From Pseudocercospora fijiensis CIRAD86 (Eukaryota; Ascomycota; Dothideomycetes; Mycosphaerellales; Mycosphaerellaceae): a stretch of DNA of 64,000 nucleotides. The notes under the pieces were generated by a model. That model saw only the letters and a program-made list of their open reading frames with translations. It ran no database searches and was not told the origin of the DNA. Both the position numbers and the translations under genes were made by a program. The stretch lies in NCBI RefSeq assembly GCF_000340215.1, contig NW_006921540.1, positions 3,223,486 to 3,287,485 on the forward strand. Reading direction: 5' to 3'. This document shows positions 10,570 to 22,182 of this stretch, in pieces; within the stretch, counting starts at the first letter, position 1; every line of letters begins with the position of its first letter.

Positions 10570-12956
10570 ATGGCTGACGATGGACTGATGCTCAATTTTG
10601 AGCTGCCAACTGACGCTTTCACATTGCCGAAGACGAAATTGAAAGGTGGAAGTTGGAAGGACCGACTGACGGCTCGAAAATCGCACGAATATGGCCGAAA
10701 GAAGGCCCAGGAACGAGCATCGGCTGGCGACGCCAACTCCACGGCATCCGACCGACGAAGCAAGCCGCCAGAAAATGCGTCGTCTCAAATCGAAGGTCGG
10801 CCTGCGAAACGAGCGAGGATCGGGCACGATGTGCTTCCCAAGTCCACCAATGGCGAAGTAATCTCTTCGCTCTTTTCCTTCAACAAGTCCTCTTCTGCAC
10901 CCAAACCAGTCGAGACGGTGGACGACACGCCTATAGAACCTACAAACGCGCCCCTCAAGAATGACGAGACTGCAAAATTCACATCTCTGGGTCTATCGGA
11001 GTCCTTGGCCAACCATTTATTGAGGAAGCTCGAAATCAAGGCACCTACCGCAATCCAACGGAAGGCAGTCAAACAGCTTTGCGAAAACGACACAGACGCC
11101 TTTTTACAAGCCCAGACTGGTTCCGGAAAGACACTCGCGTATCTGCTACCAATCGTCGAGCGTATTTCTACCATCTCGAAGAAAATGAAGGCTTCTGGCC
11201 AAGACTTCAGCCGCGAATCGGGACTGTTCGCGATTATCTTGGCGCCTACACGAGAACTGAGTAAACAAATCGCTTCCGTGCTAGAAGGGCTTTTGTCATG
11301 TTATCACTGGATAGTGGCAGGCACAGTTATCGGTGGCGAAAAGAAGAAGTCCGAGAAAGCGAGGCTTCGCAAGGGGCTGAACATTCTTGTAGCAACGCCA
11401 GGACGAATGGTCGATCATCTGGAACACACTGAGACGCTAGATCTGAGCAGCGTACGATGGCTGGTACTCGACGAAGGAGACCGACTCATGGAATTAGGGT
11501 TTGAGCAGGACATCCAAAAGATCATCAGTGTGCTCAATCTTCGTTCTCGGAAACGAGTTGAGTCGCCGCTTCCAGGGCTCCCAGATCGAAGAACCACGGT
11601 GCTGTGTTCGGCTACCATCAAGGCGAGTATAGATCAGTTGCGCAGCATATCACTCAAAGATCCAGTCACTCTTGCAGTGGATGCAAATGATACAGAAGAG
11701 CATGGTGAGGCTAGCGAACCGGAAGCGAGTACCTTCTCAGCGCCCGCGCAACTCAAGCAAGGCTATGTGATCGTGCCTCCAAAACAGCGGCTCGTCACGC
11801 TTGTGGCAGTGCTGAAGCAGACGTTTAAGCGGAAAGGGAGCGTGATGAAATGCATCGTCTTCATGAGCTGTGCGGATAGTGTCGATTTCCATTTCGAGCT
11901 TCTGACTCAAGGCGATGGCAATGCTGCTGCTCAGGAGGAATCACCACCATCGAAACGACCTCATAAGCCGTTGAAGCAGCAGTCCGACCCCAAAAAGATT
12001 ATTCAAGGGAACACGATTTCCGAGACTCGAACACATGGCAAAGCAAAATCGATATCTGGCAGCGATAACGAGGTTGAGGCATACCGACTGTAAGTATCGA
12101 TTCGCTTCCACCGTGCTTCGGAGGCTGTGCACTCCAATGCCAGCTCAGTCTTCCAGCCGACACTTTTGAGAACGGAGCTGACTTTACTTCCAGGCACGGG
12201 TCTTTGCAACAAGCCACCCGCACAGGCACTCTCAAAGCTTTCTCGGCCTCCACCGAGCCTGCTGTCCTCATATGCACAGACGTAGCAGCTCGTGGTCTCG
12301 ACCTCCCAAACATCGACCTAGTAATCGAATACGACCCCCCATTCAGCAAAGACGACCATCTGCACCGTATCGGCCGTACAGCGCGAGCCGGAAAAGACGG
12401 TCGAGCGATGATATTCCTCCAACCGGGCCGCGAAGAAGGCTACATCACCATCCTCAAAGAAAGCAAACCCCGCAACCTCACCCGCCACGAATCCTCCGAA
12501 CTCATGAAAAAAGGTTTCACTCCAACTACCGGCGTGGTCGGACCCAACGACTGGGAACAAAAAGCCACAGACTTCCAAATCGAAATCGAACGCTGGGCGT
12601 TAGAAAACCCGAAACATCTCGAACAAGCTCGTCGCGCCTATCAATCACATGTTCGAGCTTATGCCACGCACGTCTCAGCCGAACGACACATTTTCAACAT
12701 GCAGGAACTGCATCTGGGACATCTTGCCAAGGCGTTCGCGTTGAGGGATAAGCCGGGCAGTATTCGTGTGCCAGGCTCACGGCCTGGAGTTGGAGCGGCG
12801 AAGAAGGCGAAGAGTGAGGCGAATCAGAATAAGAGGAAGGTGGTGCGAGATGATGATGTTGATGTTGCTAAAGTAGATGCGCAGGAAGCCAAGAGGAAAA
12901 TGCAGGCTATGAGTAGGAAAATGGGTGGTGGGGTCAGTGAATTCAATTTAGGTTGA
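10570..12956 (+). CDS. dbp7: DEAD-box ATP-dependent RNA helicase Dbp7 (60S ribosome biogenesis)
   Basis: Exons 10570-12089 and 12194-12956, intron 12090-12193 (104 nt, GTAAGT donor, TTCCAG acceptor), give 760 residues. All SF2 helicase motifs are present: a Q-motif-like block (KFTSLGLSESLANHLL...APTAIQ), Walker A AQTGSGKT, PTRELSKQ, the DEGD variant of motif II (VLDEGDRLMELGFEQDI), SAT, VLICTDVAARGLDLPNIDL and the arginine finger HRIGRTARAG. The DEGD box, the charged N-terminus, the insert between motifs III and IV and the C-terminal KRKVV/KRKMQ-rich tail match the Dbp7/DDX31 subfamily, a nucleolar helicase needed for early 60S assembly. The intron falls inside the second RecA domain, just before its motif V. 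An essential housekeeping gene in yeast relatives or nearly so; nothing here looks altered. Confidence 0.92.
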
Positions 12957-13060
12957 TGAGTAGATATATATCAGAGACCGAAAGAATGTCTTTCTGCACC
13001 GCCCTCGCGTCTCGCTGATCGGTGAGTAGTTCTCCCAAGCCAAAACCGACAGATAGATAT

Positions 13061-14846
13061 CTACAGCTTCCAAACCCTCCCCCTCCCCTCCCTCTCCGCA
13101 AAAGCCTTCAATTCTTTCCTCAAAATCTTCCCACTCGGATTCATGGGAATCTCATCCACGAACTTCACCCCCCCTCTCAACCATTTATGATGAGCCGTAC
13201 GATCCTTCAACCAACCCGCAATCCCTTCCGCCGTCTCCCTCGTCTTCTCCACACCTTTCTTGACAACGACATACGCTCTCGGAACTTCGGTCGCGATCTC
13301 TTCGTAAAAAAGTCCAATGACGGCCGCGGCTTCGACTTGGGGGTGGGCGAGGAGGAGACCTTCGAGTTCGGCGGGCGCGACTCTGGAGAGTGGTTAATTG
13401 ATGAGTTGAGGAAGGAGATGGGGTTTGAGGGGGAGGTGGTGGTGGTGAAACTTACTGGAAACCGTTATACTTGATCAATTCCTTGACACGATCGGTGATA
13501 TAAAAGAAACCCTTCTCATTAACATACGCGACATCACCAGTTTTATACCAACCCTCTGGCGTGAGGCAGTTGGCCGTAGCGGTAGGATTGTGGTGATAGC
13601 CTTTGAAAACCTGCGGGCCTCGGATCCAAAGCTCGCCTTCTTGATTGGAACCCAGTTCCGCATCACCGCCATCGAGAGAAACGATTTTGGCTTCAGTGTT
13701 GGAAATCGGTCGACCAACCGATGCGATTCCATTTTCCCATTGTTCCCACGGCACAACATGCGTAGCAGGACTCGTCTCACTCATACCATACGCCTGCGCG
13801 ATGGGGATTTTGAGGCGTGCATAGCACATATTCGCAAGATCTTGGGTCAAAGGCGCCGCGCCGGAGATGAGCATTCTCAGACTTTTCAAGTCGAACTTTG
13901 CGACAATGGAGTGTTTTGCGAGGCCGAGGATGACTTTGGGGACAACGAAGTTATGTGTGATTTTCTCTTTCTCGACAATTTCGCAGAATTTCAGGAGATC
14001 GAAGTTGGGCATTGTGAAGGTTTCGTAGCCTTTGAATGCGGACCAGGTGAGGACCATCAAGCCGTAGATGTGGTACATGGGGAGGAACAAGATCGAGCGT
14101 GCGCCTTCGCCGGTTTGGGTGCCGGAGGATAGAAATTGTCCCCATGCTGTGTCGACCTGTAGGCAGTTCACGACCAGGTTTCTGTGCGAAAGCATTACGC
14201 CTTTCGGTTTCCCAGTGGTTCCGCTCGAATAGACGAGGAACGCGATATCATTCTTGGGATCGATTGTGCACGGCCGTGCAATGTTTCCACGTCCCAAGAA
14301 GCTGAAGCTTCTTATGGCTGTGAAATGTTTCAACTCTTGATTTCCACCGCTGCCACCAAGCAAGATGATTCTGTTTTGTGGAATACCACTACGCTTCGCA
14401 GCCTCTAAGGCAGTCTTTAGGCATGCTGGATGCGTCACCAAAGCTTTCGCACCCGAATCTTGAAGCTGTGTAGTGAGCTCGGCTGCGGTGTATGCTGGGT
14501 TTGCTGTCGTGACAGTGCCTGCAGCCCACAGACACCCGAGAACTACTGCTGGAAAGTCGATGTCGTTGGGAGAGAAGATGGCGAGAACATCCTTTTTCTG
14601 CCATTTCCATTCTGTGCAGAGAGACTGTCCAAACGTCAAGGCCGTCGTTCTAAGGTGACCGTATGGGTACTTTCGCGTCGAATTGGTATCGTGGAATAGG
14701 ACTTTATACGTCAGTGAGCAGCCGTAGCCAGGTCAAGCACTTTTACTCAGACCTTTGTCGGGACTGTAAGGAAGCTCTTTCCGCTCAAACATGTACGTCC
14801 AAAGATCCACGTCGGGGATTGTGACATCGGGATATGGGGAACGCAT
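13061..14846 (-). CDS. acyl-CoA synthetase, 4-coumarate-CoA ligase-like
   Basis: Three exons (14846-14753, 14701-13456, 13382-13061) give 553 residues; introns are 14702-14752 and 13383-13455. Joining restores ERKELPYSPDKVLFHD and KELIKYNGFQVAPAELE. The adenylate-forming enzyme signatures are complete: P-loop-like YSSGTTGKPKGVMLSH, AQAYGMSETSPATH, GELWIRGPQVFKGY, GWYKTGDVAYVNEKGFFYITDRVKE, and the catalytic Lys in MNPSGKILRKEL. The enzyme activates a carboxylic acid as acyl-AMP, then transfers it to CoA. The fungal 4CL-like family covers aromatic and medium-chain acids, so the substrate is open. Many members are peroxisomal; here the C-terminus is ...GRVWKL, which ends in KL but lacks the usual Ser/Ala/Cys, so targeting is doubtful. 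It is convergent with Dbp7. Confidence 0.88.
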
Positions 14847-15365
14847 GGTTGTTTCTGTTCTTGATTCTTGAAATTGGTCACTACGTGCAATTTGATGATG
14901 TTAGGCCGAATTCTGGAGAACGTCCGGTGTTCTCACAGCTCACTTTAATCACAATTCTTAATGCGGGAACTGGCCTCGGGATTGCGCAACAAGCTCTCGT
15001 AAAGCTCTGGGGTTCTGATACTCCTTGTTGGCATTTGTCTGTTGCTGGGATCGTTTAGCAGTAGAGCCGAAAGCCGAAGCATCCGTTTGGGCTGACAAGG
15101 GTTGTAGCTTTGCGGGAGGCAGCCTTCTTGACCACAAGATTAAAGTAATTGTGCTTGGCAGAAAGATATGCCGGGTGATGAGCGGCCGCACCCAGTAGTG
15201 TCACTCACTGATCAAGCGAAGAGACGTCTTTTCAGAAATTATTATCTCGATTAGAGGATCACTCATCAGCGCGTACTCTGTGCAACGCAACCGGTGCCAA
15301 ATTCGGCGTGCCACGGTGAGCTCCGCCTAATCATTTCGGCCCTGTAGCTTGAAGCTGTCATCCTG
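14847..15365. other. intergenic spacer upstream of the acyl-CoA synthetase
   Basis: This 519-bp gap lies between the acyl-CoA synthetase start and the stop codon of the Iml1 gene. I see no gene; it should hold the synthetase promoter and Iml1 3' UTR. Confidence 0.4.
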
Positions 15366-18300
15366 TTACAGCCCTCTCAGCTGCGTTCTTAGCGACAAAT
15401 GCGGCGGAAGCGATAATGATGGCACATCAGAATCCAAGGTGAAAGCATTGCTGAGCGGGCTCGGAGCACCTGGTGGTTTGCGGTTGTCGACTTCGGCGTA
15501 GAAATGTCGCAATGCCTCTTCGTCGCGGCAGAAAGTCTTGAAGGCCTTGATTACGTTCTCAGGAGATTCCGGATCGGTATGCTTTGAGGACGTGGAGAGC
15601 TTGCTTGCTGCAAGGCGATTTGGAAGCAGCAGAAAATCGCACGCTTCGCCAACCACGTCATTCGCAATGATCTGAGCCAGGACGAGGCCTGACTTGTGGA
15701 CGAACTGCGTATGACTGTACGTAGGAGGCCCGAAAGAATACATCACATCGAGTGATGTTGTGAAAGCGTTGGCTGATTCGTAGTCAAGTACAAAATCCAT
15801 CTTCTTCAGAATGCGCTTATGGTAGGCCAACCGATCCTCGATCATGCGGGGCGAAAAGGTGTGAGGCTCCAGAAGGGGAGTTGCCAACACTTTGTCTGGA
15901 GGGCTGACGACTAAATTGATCGACTGTGGTTGGTCGAATGGATGGTGTTCACGGTATTTGCTTGCTTCCTCGAGCGGCACTTGGATGAGTCGCAGCCCAT
16001 ACCCCTCGACAAGACTGGACCACCTTGTGAGTGCTTCGCGAATGAATTTGGGCGACGTTCCTAGCCACTCCAGGTGAATGTGGTAGCAATTCTCTGGGTT
16101 ATGGATGCGATCGTAATGCAGTTGAAGGATCTGCAGATGGCTTGACTTTCTTTGCGGGTCAACGTTGAATTGCATGGCTTGGCTGAGCAGGATCTGCTTC
16201 TGCTCCACTGGATGCAGGCCTGGCGTGCCTATTTCGGAAGAAGAGCTAGAATGGCCAGTGCTGATACCGCTCACTGGTCGCACTACTGGAGACTTTATAG
16301 ACTCTGCGATGGGAGTAGGCGGTATGGATCGCCACGTTGCCTTGCTAAACAGGCCTTGGGTATCCGGATATTCGCTTGTCCTGTAAGCGCTGCTGATCTG
16401 GTAGAAGTAGTGCCCGTCACGAAACTTGTGCTTTTGTCGAACGTGCGAGAACACGCCTCTTCTCATCAGCTCATTGCCGACAGCTACGGCATCTTGGCGC
16501 AGTTCCAAGTCTTTGAAGGCACCAAGTAGCCACGTTGTCATTTCATCTCCTCGGAAGCACTTGAGATGTGTGAGCGTGAGCCACCTTCGATCACGAACCT
16601 CGACGCCGTGGGGTGGTGGCTCTTGCATTTGCCTGACGAGCTTACTCATGTCAAAGTTGCTGCTGTGATGCTTCTCTGCGTCCGAGAACAATGGCGTGGT
16701 GAACTCTCCCTCCTCCAATTGGCTGAGCAAAGCCGGACCGTGTGCATTTACCACGACGCTGGGATCTCTGGTCTGATACTCAATCGCGAGTGGATTGGGA
16801 TCTCTCATCGCTGTATACGGCGTTGACGCAGCTTTCTTCACTGATATCTGGTGAGCCTGGTCCTCCGACGAAAAATATCTTTGGCGCTGCCATGCCTGCG
16901 TCAGGCGTTGAATGCCTTCGATGCGCCTCTCCTCATCAGAGAGCCCTCCAAGACGGCTGATGTTGTCTCCTCTGTGGATTTCGACTGGAATGAGAATCAG
17001 CCTGACCCTGAACTTGGCATTAATGTCAGGCATAGGAGCAAGTCCCAATATGTGTTCGTCCAAGGGGGTCCAATCAGCTATTGGAGCCTCAGAATGGTAC
17101 GTGACCTCAGGTCGCACGACTGCCCCCGTCGAGAGCCGCATCTTTGGCTCGTAAGAAGTCAGGTAGTGTTGGGTCTCCTTGTCTTCACTTCCAACCCCCG
17201 CCTTTGGTTCATACTGCACTATTTGAACCTGAAAGTCGGAGAATCGCTGTATCTGATGGTAGTGCCGTCCAAGAGAAAGTAGCACTGGTTGCTCCTTGTG
17301 CTCCGTCTGCTCTTGAGATGCGTTCCGGATGGCCACGATCTGGAAGCCACGTACAAGGCGAACGTCAATGAGCCTTTCCACCAGAATGTTCGCAGACTCT
17401 TCGCGCAGACCCGAAGAGCTGGATATGTTGTGTAGCTTCACCTTCTTGCGATAGTATACTTCAAGCTCTGTGCCCGACGGCTTGTATTCTGCTGTAAGTG
17501 GGAGCTCTGCCGGCGTACACATTCCCGACCATTTGAATGTTCCAGTGCTTACAGCACGAGGGAACACATGTTGCCACTTGCGGTATTGGCTGGCGACTCT
17601 CATGTTGTCTCTTGTCGGGTTACAGGGGTTCAACAACATCACCCATGGGGACATCATATTCAAACTTTCATGAGTAGAGTCACGTTTTGGCCGACTCCCA
17701 AAGTTAGCTCCGGCTTTGGGCGTTGCAGAGAGGGATGTATCATTCTGCAATGTTTTGCTCACCAACGTGTCCTCGATACCTTGCTCGATGATGCTAGCTA
17801 GGTCGCTGTTGTCATCATGACCAGATTGGTGGCTCTGTATATTGATCGGCCTTGATGTCTGACCTTCGTCAGGCTCACTGATGCGTTGCGATTTAAGGCT
17901 TTGCAGCGACGGCTTTCGTGCTAGGGACGCACGGATGGCCTTTGCTAGACCGCCTGAGCTGTTGTGTGAAGCAACCGATGTGCCAAATGTAAGGTCCTTC
18001 TCTTGCTGAGCATGTTCGGCAGACACAGTGGTACTTGCTGCACCACGACTGATCGCCAGGCCCTTGGGACCGACGCTAATCTTTCGTCCGCCGGTTTGCA
18101 TCAAGGGATGAGCCGGCAACCGTTGTCGCTTCGCTCTGCTCAACGGTTCTTTGCTCGGCACGGGCGATGCTTCACCTGTCGGTATGTTGACCGGATCCGT
18201 GGTCGGATTCGATCGACTCTTCTGGGTATCTCGGCTTGTGGAGAGCCTCATCTTGACTGTTTCAGCGGAGCCGACAGGGTCGGTAGGCGGCGATGATCTG

Positions 18301-19616
18301 GATGCACGAGTTGTGAGTCTCTTCATCGGCTCATCACTGAATACTTGATTGTCGTAGAAGTCCATCATGCTTACGTCGACCTCGGTGAAGCCAGAGTCTT
18401 GCATAGGAGGCAAAGCGATGTCATGCACAGGCTCTTCTGTGTCTGGCAGTGTCCATGTAGACTGGGGTTCATCATTAGGGCTTCTCCAGAAGGAGATGTC
18501 CACCCAGTGTGGTAAAGCGTACTCGACGACTCCTTCGTGGTCGTACTTGAAAAGAGGCACTGGATGCAGTGGCTTCGGAGACAGAGCCACTATGTCCACG
18601 CCAATGCTATTGCCTACCAAAAGGTCCGTGGTCTGCTTCAACAGCTCATGGTTGGCATCGAACAAGCCAGTGCCCGCAGTGACGGCAACGATTGAAGTAC
18701 CGGTGCTCATCACGTGCGCGTCTGTATAGAAGTCCGCATAGTCCATTGCTGTCAAATGTATGGCCTCCAGCATATTACTTGCCGAGGCAAGAGAGACGGC
18801 ACGCGACAAAGTCAGATCGTTGAAAGCTTCCTTGAGTTTCTTCACGATCTCTGCCCAGGAAGAGCTCGGCAGCTCGGATGCCAGCACGTAGAAGAAATCG
18901 TCATTCTGCTTTTCACTTGCGGACATTCGTTTCTGCTCGCCTGGAGCAACTAGCGAGCGTCCGAACAAGACCACAGAGACATGGTGTTTCACCTTGGCGC
19001 GTTCCCATCGATGGAAGAGGTCCCACAAAAAGCCATAGATTAGCCTTTCGTACATGAGCTCTCCTTGACTCCAGCCCTCGAGCATTTCCCGCGACACTTC
19101 GATCAGCAATGTGAACCTCGCGCTTGCACTCCTGAAAATCGCCTTGGTCTCAGGATGCGAACAGAATGCTGAGTCGAGCTCTTTGCCTGCGATCCAGACG
19201 CTCCTCACTTCGGCTGTGATGCTGCCAAGGTATTTCATGACTTGGCCTTTGTAGACGACCGTGTGTTGAACGCGTTTCATCAGCTGCCACATGTCGGCAC
19301 TGTTCAGATACTGCTCCCGAAACAAGAGCTCCACGTGCGTCGCTGTGGCAGCTTCGGGATCCTCTATCATGCGAATGCGGCCCGGAGTCCTGTTTTCGAA
19401 TCCGAACTTCGAGGCCAAGGAGACATGGATGGAAATTTCGGTTGACGTGGCGGCCACACCAGAAGGGCAGATACACAGAGTTCGGGCAGCTGAAGCCGAG
19501 AGCCAGGCAACTTCGCCCACGTGCATCACGCGTGGGCCGGCCAGAATGTCGACGGCAGATACGCGGTCATCGTGGAGCACGATGGTGCATGGCTTTTCCG
19601 GGCCCTCAACGGCCAT
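15366..19616 (-). CDS. iml1: Iml1/DEPDC5-type GATOR1 (SEACIT) subunit
   Basis: A single open frame of 1416 residues from the ATG at 19616. Iml1 is the catalytic GAP subunit of SEACIT/GATOR1 at the vacuole, which restrains TORC1 when amino acids are short. The N-terminal third matches the Iml1 domain (for example LFREQYLNSADMWQL, VYKGQVMKYLGSI, IYGFLWDLFHRWE, and the downstream block MSPWVMLLNPCNPTRDNMRV). A DEP domain lies at about residues 1000-1075 (RRWLTLTHLKCFRGDEMTTW ... GHYFYQI), and the C-terminal domain has CYHIHLEWLGTSPKFI. A low-complexity Ser/Pro/Arg-rich linker occupies about residues 400-650. Fungal orthologues are often longer at the N-terminus, so an upstream exon could be missing; I found none with good splice sites. 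It is divergent from the EF-hand gene. Confidence 0.85.
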   Translation of the reverse strand: MAVEGPEKPCTIVLHDDRVSAVDILAGPRVMHVGEVAWLSASAARTLCICPSGVAATSTEISIHVSLASKFGFENRTPGRIRMIEDPEAATATHVELLFREQYLNSADMWQLMKRVQHTVVYKGQVMKYLGSITAEVRSVWIAGKELDSAFCSHPETKAIFRSASARFTLLIEVSREMLEGWSQGELMYERLIYGFLWDLFHRWERAKVKHHVSVVLFGRSLVAPGEQKRMSASEKQNDDFFYVLASELPSSSWAEIVKKLKEAFNDLTLSRAVSLASASNMLEAIHLTAMDYADFYTDAHVMSTGTSIVAVTAGTGLFDANHELLKQTTDLLVGNSIGVDIVALSPKPLHPVPLFKYDHEGVVEYALPHWVDISFWRSPNDEPQSTWTLPDTEEPVHDIALPPMQDSGFTEVDVSMMDFYDNQVFSDEPMKRLTTRASRSSPPTDPVGSAETVKMRLSTSRDTQKSRSNPTTDPVNIPTGEASPVPSKEPLSRAKRQRLPAHPLMQTGGRKISVGPKGLAISRGAASTTVSAEHAQQEKDLTFGTSVASHNSSGGLAKAIRASLARKPSLQSLKSQRISEPDEGQTSRPINIQSHQSGHDDNSDLASIIEQGIEDTLVSKTLQNDTSLSATPKAGANFGSRPKRDSTHESLNMMSPWVMLLNPCNPTRDNMRVASQYRKWQHVFPRAVSTGTFKWSGMCTPAELPLTAEYKPSGTELEVYYRKKVKLHNISSSSGLREESANILVERLIDVRLVRGFQIVAIRNASQEQTEHKEQPVLLSLGRHYHQIQRFSDFQVQIVQYEPKAGVGSEDKETQHYLTSYEPKMRLSTGAVVRPEVTYHSEAPIADWTPLDEHILGLAPMPDINAKFRVRLILIPVEIHRGDNISRLGGLSDEERRIEGIQRLTQAWQRQRYFSSEDQAHQISVKKAASTPYTAMRDPNPLAIEYQTRDPSVVVNAHGPALLSQLEEGEFTTPLFSDAEKHHSSNFDMSKLVRQMQEPPPHGVEVRDRRWLTLTHLKCFRGDEMTTWLLGAFKDLELRQDAVAVGNELMRRGVFSHVRQKHKFRDGHYFYQISSAYRTSEYPDTQGLFSKATWRSIPPTPIAESIKSPVVRPVSGISTGHSSSSSEIGTPGLHPVEQKQILLSQAMQFNVDPQRKSSHLQILQLHYDRIHNPENCYHIHLEWLGTSPKFIREALTRWSSLVEGYGLRLIQVPLEEASKYREHHPFDQPQSINLVVSPPDKVLATPLLEPHTFSPRMIEDRLAYHKRILKKMDFVLDYESANAFTTSLDVMYSFGPPTYSHTQFVHKSGLVLAQIIANDVVGEACDFLLLPNRLAASKLSTSSKHTDPESPENVIKAFKTFCRDEEALRHFYAEVDNRKPPGAPSPLSNAFTLDSDVPSLSLPPHLSLRTQLRGL

Positions 19617-20101
19617 GCTGGAGGTCGAGCAAGGAGTGCGGAGAAGTCTCCGAGGGCTTTTATCTCAATCTGCTCTCCTCATCAGGGTGGAAGAAAGTGT
19701 CTGGAGCTCGAGCAGTCCTGCGCTATTGCAGGTGGCCCTGGTCGCGACCAACAGAGCATGGTTGAGCATCCAAATCGACCGTCACCATTCAGGCCATCAC
19801 AGGGCTCCCGAAGCGATGGTATCTCAATCGTCTCGACTTTCTTGAAGTGGTCAGCGACGGCGAGGATAACGGCGATTGTATCATACGGGAGGACGCGTTC
19901 GATGTGAAGGCGGAGAAAGCTGCACTGCATGAGCTGAGGTGGACGTGCAATGAACAGCCATCCATCAAATGTTGATTGACGCACGTCAATTCGGATCCGC
20001 GGCTGACGCTGACCACCGAAGCGCTCGCGCTCTCCTATGCTTATGCCCCCTGAAATGCATTCATCCCCATTTTTCTTCCATATCACATCCATTCGCTCAC
20101 G
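19617..20101. promoter_or_regulatory. divergent upstream region, iml1 / EF-hand gene
   Basis: This 485-bp interval separates the two divergent starts. No site was recognised. It may also hide a short 5' exon of iml1. Confidence 0.35.
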
Positions 20102-20838
20102 ATGTATTTGTTTTCAGTCGGAGCTCTTGCAGCTGGACTCATAGGATCTGCGCAGGCGCATGGAAATGGAAACCATGCACACGAGCAGGCGCCGATAGTA
20201 GACGCAAATGCCGACTGGGCCACGAAGCACATGGCTGGTAAGATTGAACCTTGCACCTTGATGTCTGCGGTGTTCGGGCACCAGACGAGGACGACTTCAG
20301 TACTGCCTTTATGGCATATTCACGTTCCGTGGAATGCTGACGTTGGCGCGCAGAGGAGCACCACATACAATCATTCGACGCCGCATCCTTCTTCAACCTC
20401 CACGACTACAATTCGAACAATGAATGGACTGTCGAGGATCTTATGAAGACATATGGTGGCATGGACAAATCCACAAACCATATCTCACAAGAGGACAAGG
20501 AGAAGGCGATTCAGAAAGTCATCGAGATCTTCGATCGCGACAAGAGTGGGACCATCTCGTTTGCCGAGTACACCATGGGAGAAGCACAGGGCCTCAAGCT
20601 GCCCGACATTGGTTGGGGCCCAGGTCACCACGGTGATGATGAGTACGAGTATGAGATCCACCACTTCGAGAAATACCACGATGAGAACACGAAGGAGGAG
20701 GATTTGATCCACCCCGAAGACATCGAGCATTTCCGCATGCACGATGAGATGGAAGCTGCGCAAGAAAAGCAGGAGCGTATGGACAAGATGGCGATCATTG
20801 AAGCGAACATTCCGTCCAAGTTCCGCAAGGACCTCTGA
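20102..20838 (+). CDS. secretory-pathway EF-hand protein (Ssp120-like)
   Basis: Exons 20102-20237 and 20354-20838 with intron 20238-20353 (116 nt, GTAAGA donor, GCGCAG acceptor) give 206 residues. The first ~19 residues (MYLFSVGALAAGLIGSAQA) form a clear signal peptide. Two EF-hands follow: DYNSNNEWTVED and DRDKSGTISFAE, the second with all canonical Ca-binding positions. Then comes an acidic/His-rich part (HHGDDEYEYEIHHFEKYHDE) and a C-terminal helix rich in charged residues. This arrangement matches yeast Ssp120 and its fungal relatives, calcium-binding proteins of the ER-Golgi system related to MCFD2 and nucleobindin, thought to partner with lectin-type cargo receptors. No HDEL-type retention signal is seen (C-terminus RKDL is only loosely similar). 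Confidence 0.85.
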
Positions 20839-20843
20839 AGCAA

Positions 20844-21067
20844 TGCGCCCGCCTGGGACAATCGAGCAATTGGATAGTGTCAGAGAAGGAGTCGCGGCGC
20901 CAAATCTGCGCTTCGAACGGCTCTTCATCTATGTCATCCTTTCCGTCTTTGCATGGAACAGATTCTGGCAGCATTCACACCGGCTGGCCGCCAATAATGA
21001 TGCACACGTACAAGTGCTTGCTTGGTCCGCGGTAGTGCTTGCCATCTTGGTGGCATACAATGTGTAG
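20844..21067 (+). CDS. doubtful small ORF with two hydrophobic stretches
   Basis: Five bases after the EF-hand stop an ATG opens a 74-residue frame with hydrophobic segments LFIYVILSVFAW and VLAWSAVVLAILVAYNV. It could be a small membrane protein but has no recognised relatives and overlaps the expected 3' UTR of the EF-hand gene. Recorded only as a possibility. Confidence 0.15.
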
Positions 21068-21618
21068 ATGAGGAATAATGTGACAACGGATGTACGACTG
21101 CGACAGTGAGACAGCGCAATCGCAAGGCTGAGCGATGACCGCTCAATAATGCTGCATGAACCAGGGTTCGGCGGACGAGGTCGCGATGCATGAAAATGTC
21201 ACAAGGTTCGGCGGCGTGATGCACTTCACCTTCTCTTGTTCAACCGCATTGATATGATCTGATGGTCGGATTTATATCTAGACCGGATCTCCTCACTCAC
21301 AATCGTGCGACGAATGTTGGCAATAATGGCCCATCAGCATCCATCGGCCATGCCAGCGAAGAAGTTGCAGTCCTTGCACGGCTCCAAGCCGCTTGTACCC
21401 AGGTCCAGGATGCATGGTGCAGCACCCGGCAAAGAGCGGCTTGGCCATGCACAATGATCAATGCGTAGCTCACGCACACATCAATCGCGTGACGTGAACG
21501 CGTGTGGGCAACCCGGCAAGGTAAGGTAATATTAACGAGAGGAGATAGATATACGTATCTCCTCCCATCCGCCCTCTCCACCATCCTCCTCACCTAGGCC
21601 AACGTGCATTGCGACAGA
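21068..21618. other. intergenic spacer upstream of the F-box-like gene
   Basis: I see no gene here. It ends in a pyrimidine-rich run (about 21555-21598) just before the F-box-like start, consistent with a fungal promoter. Confidence 0.4.
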
Positions 21619-22182
21619 ATGTGGCTCCCGCTTCTACCACTACCGGTCGAAACGAAGGTCTTAACGATCAAAGACAAGCTATGCTTCGCAGACCTACCGG
21701 CAGAACTGCGAAATGAAATATACTCCCATGCCATCGTCCGCCGAGAGCCCATCATGCTCCCCTACGCATACCAGAAAAAATCTTTCTGCGAACCCGCATT
21801 ACTCAACGTCTGCCGCTGGATCCGCGCCGAAGCAACGCCGATATACTATTCTTCCAACATCTTCTCGGCCCCATCACCGCCCTCAGCCCACGAGTTCTTG
21901 AAGTACCTTAGTCCCGAAAAGATTTCTCGAATTCGAAATTTTCGACCTTTCGATTTGGTCTTGCCGTTGAATGCACATCGACGATGGTTTGCCTCACTGA
22001 GGACGAATGTGAATCGTTTGGTTGAGCAGGTCGGCAAGCGTGCGTTGAGTTCGGAAGCAATCTATGTCCCGATGAGGAATCTGTCGCAGAATGTTGAATG
22101 GTGTAAACTGAGAGATTTGGAGGAGTTGGATCTTGTGAGCCTACAGAATGGGAGTTGGAGTCTGCAGTGGAAAGAAGATTGA
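21619..22182 (+). CDS. short F-box-like / 2EXR-type protein
   Basis: 187 residues from the first ATG (21619). The block FADLPAELRNEIYSHAI followed by PALLNVCRWIRAEATPIYYS is the pattern of a large, lineage-expanded family in Dothideomycetes and other Pezizomycotina, usually annotated as F-box-like or 2EXR hypothetical proteins. The N-terminal LP..LR.EIY helix resembles an F-box, which would bind Skp1 in an SCF ubiquitin ligase, but this has rarely been tested. There is no recognisable C-terminal substrate-binding repeat. Single exon. Convergent with the P450 gene to its right. Confidence 0.65.
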   Translation: MWLPLLPLPVETKVLTIKDKLCFADLPAELRNEIYSHAIVRREPIMLPYAYQKKSFCEPALLNVCRWIRAEATPIYYSSNIFSAPSPPSAHEFLKYLSPEKISRIRNFRPFDLVLPLNAHRRWFASLRTNVNRLVEQVGKRALSSEAIYVPMRNLSQNVEWCKLRDLEELDLVSLQNGSWSLQWKED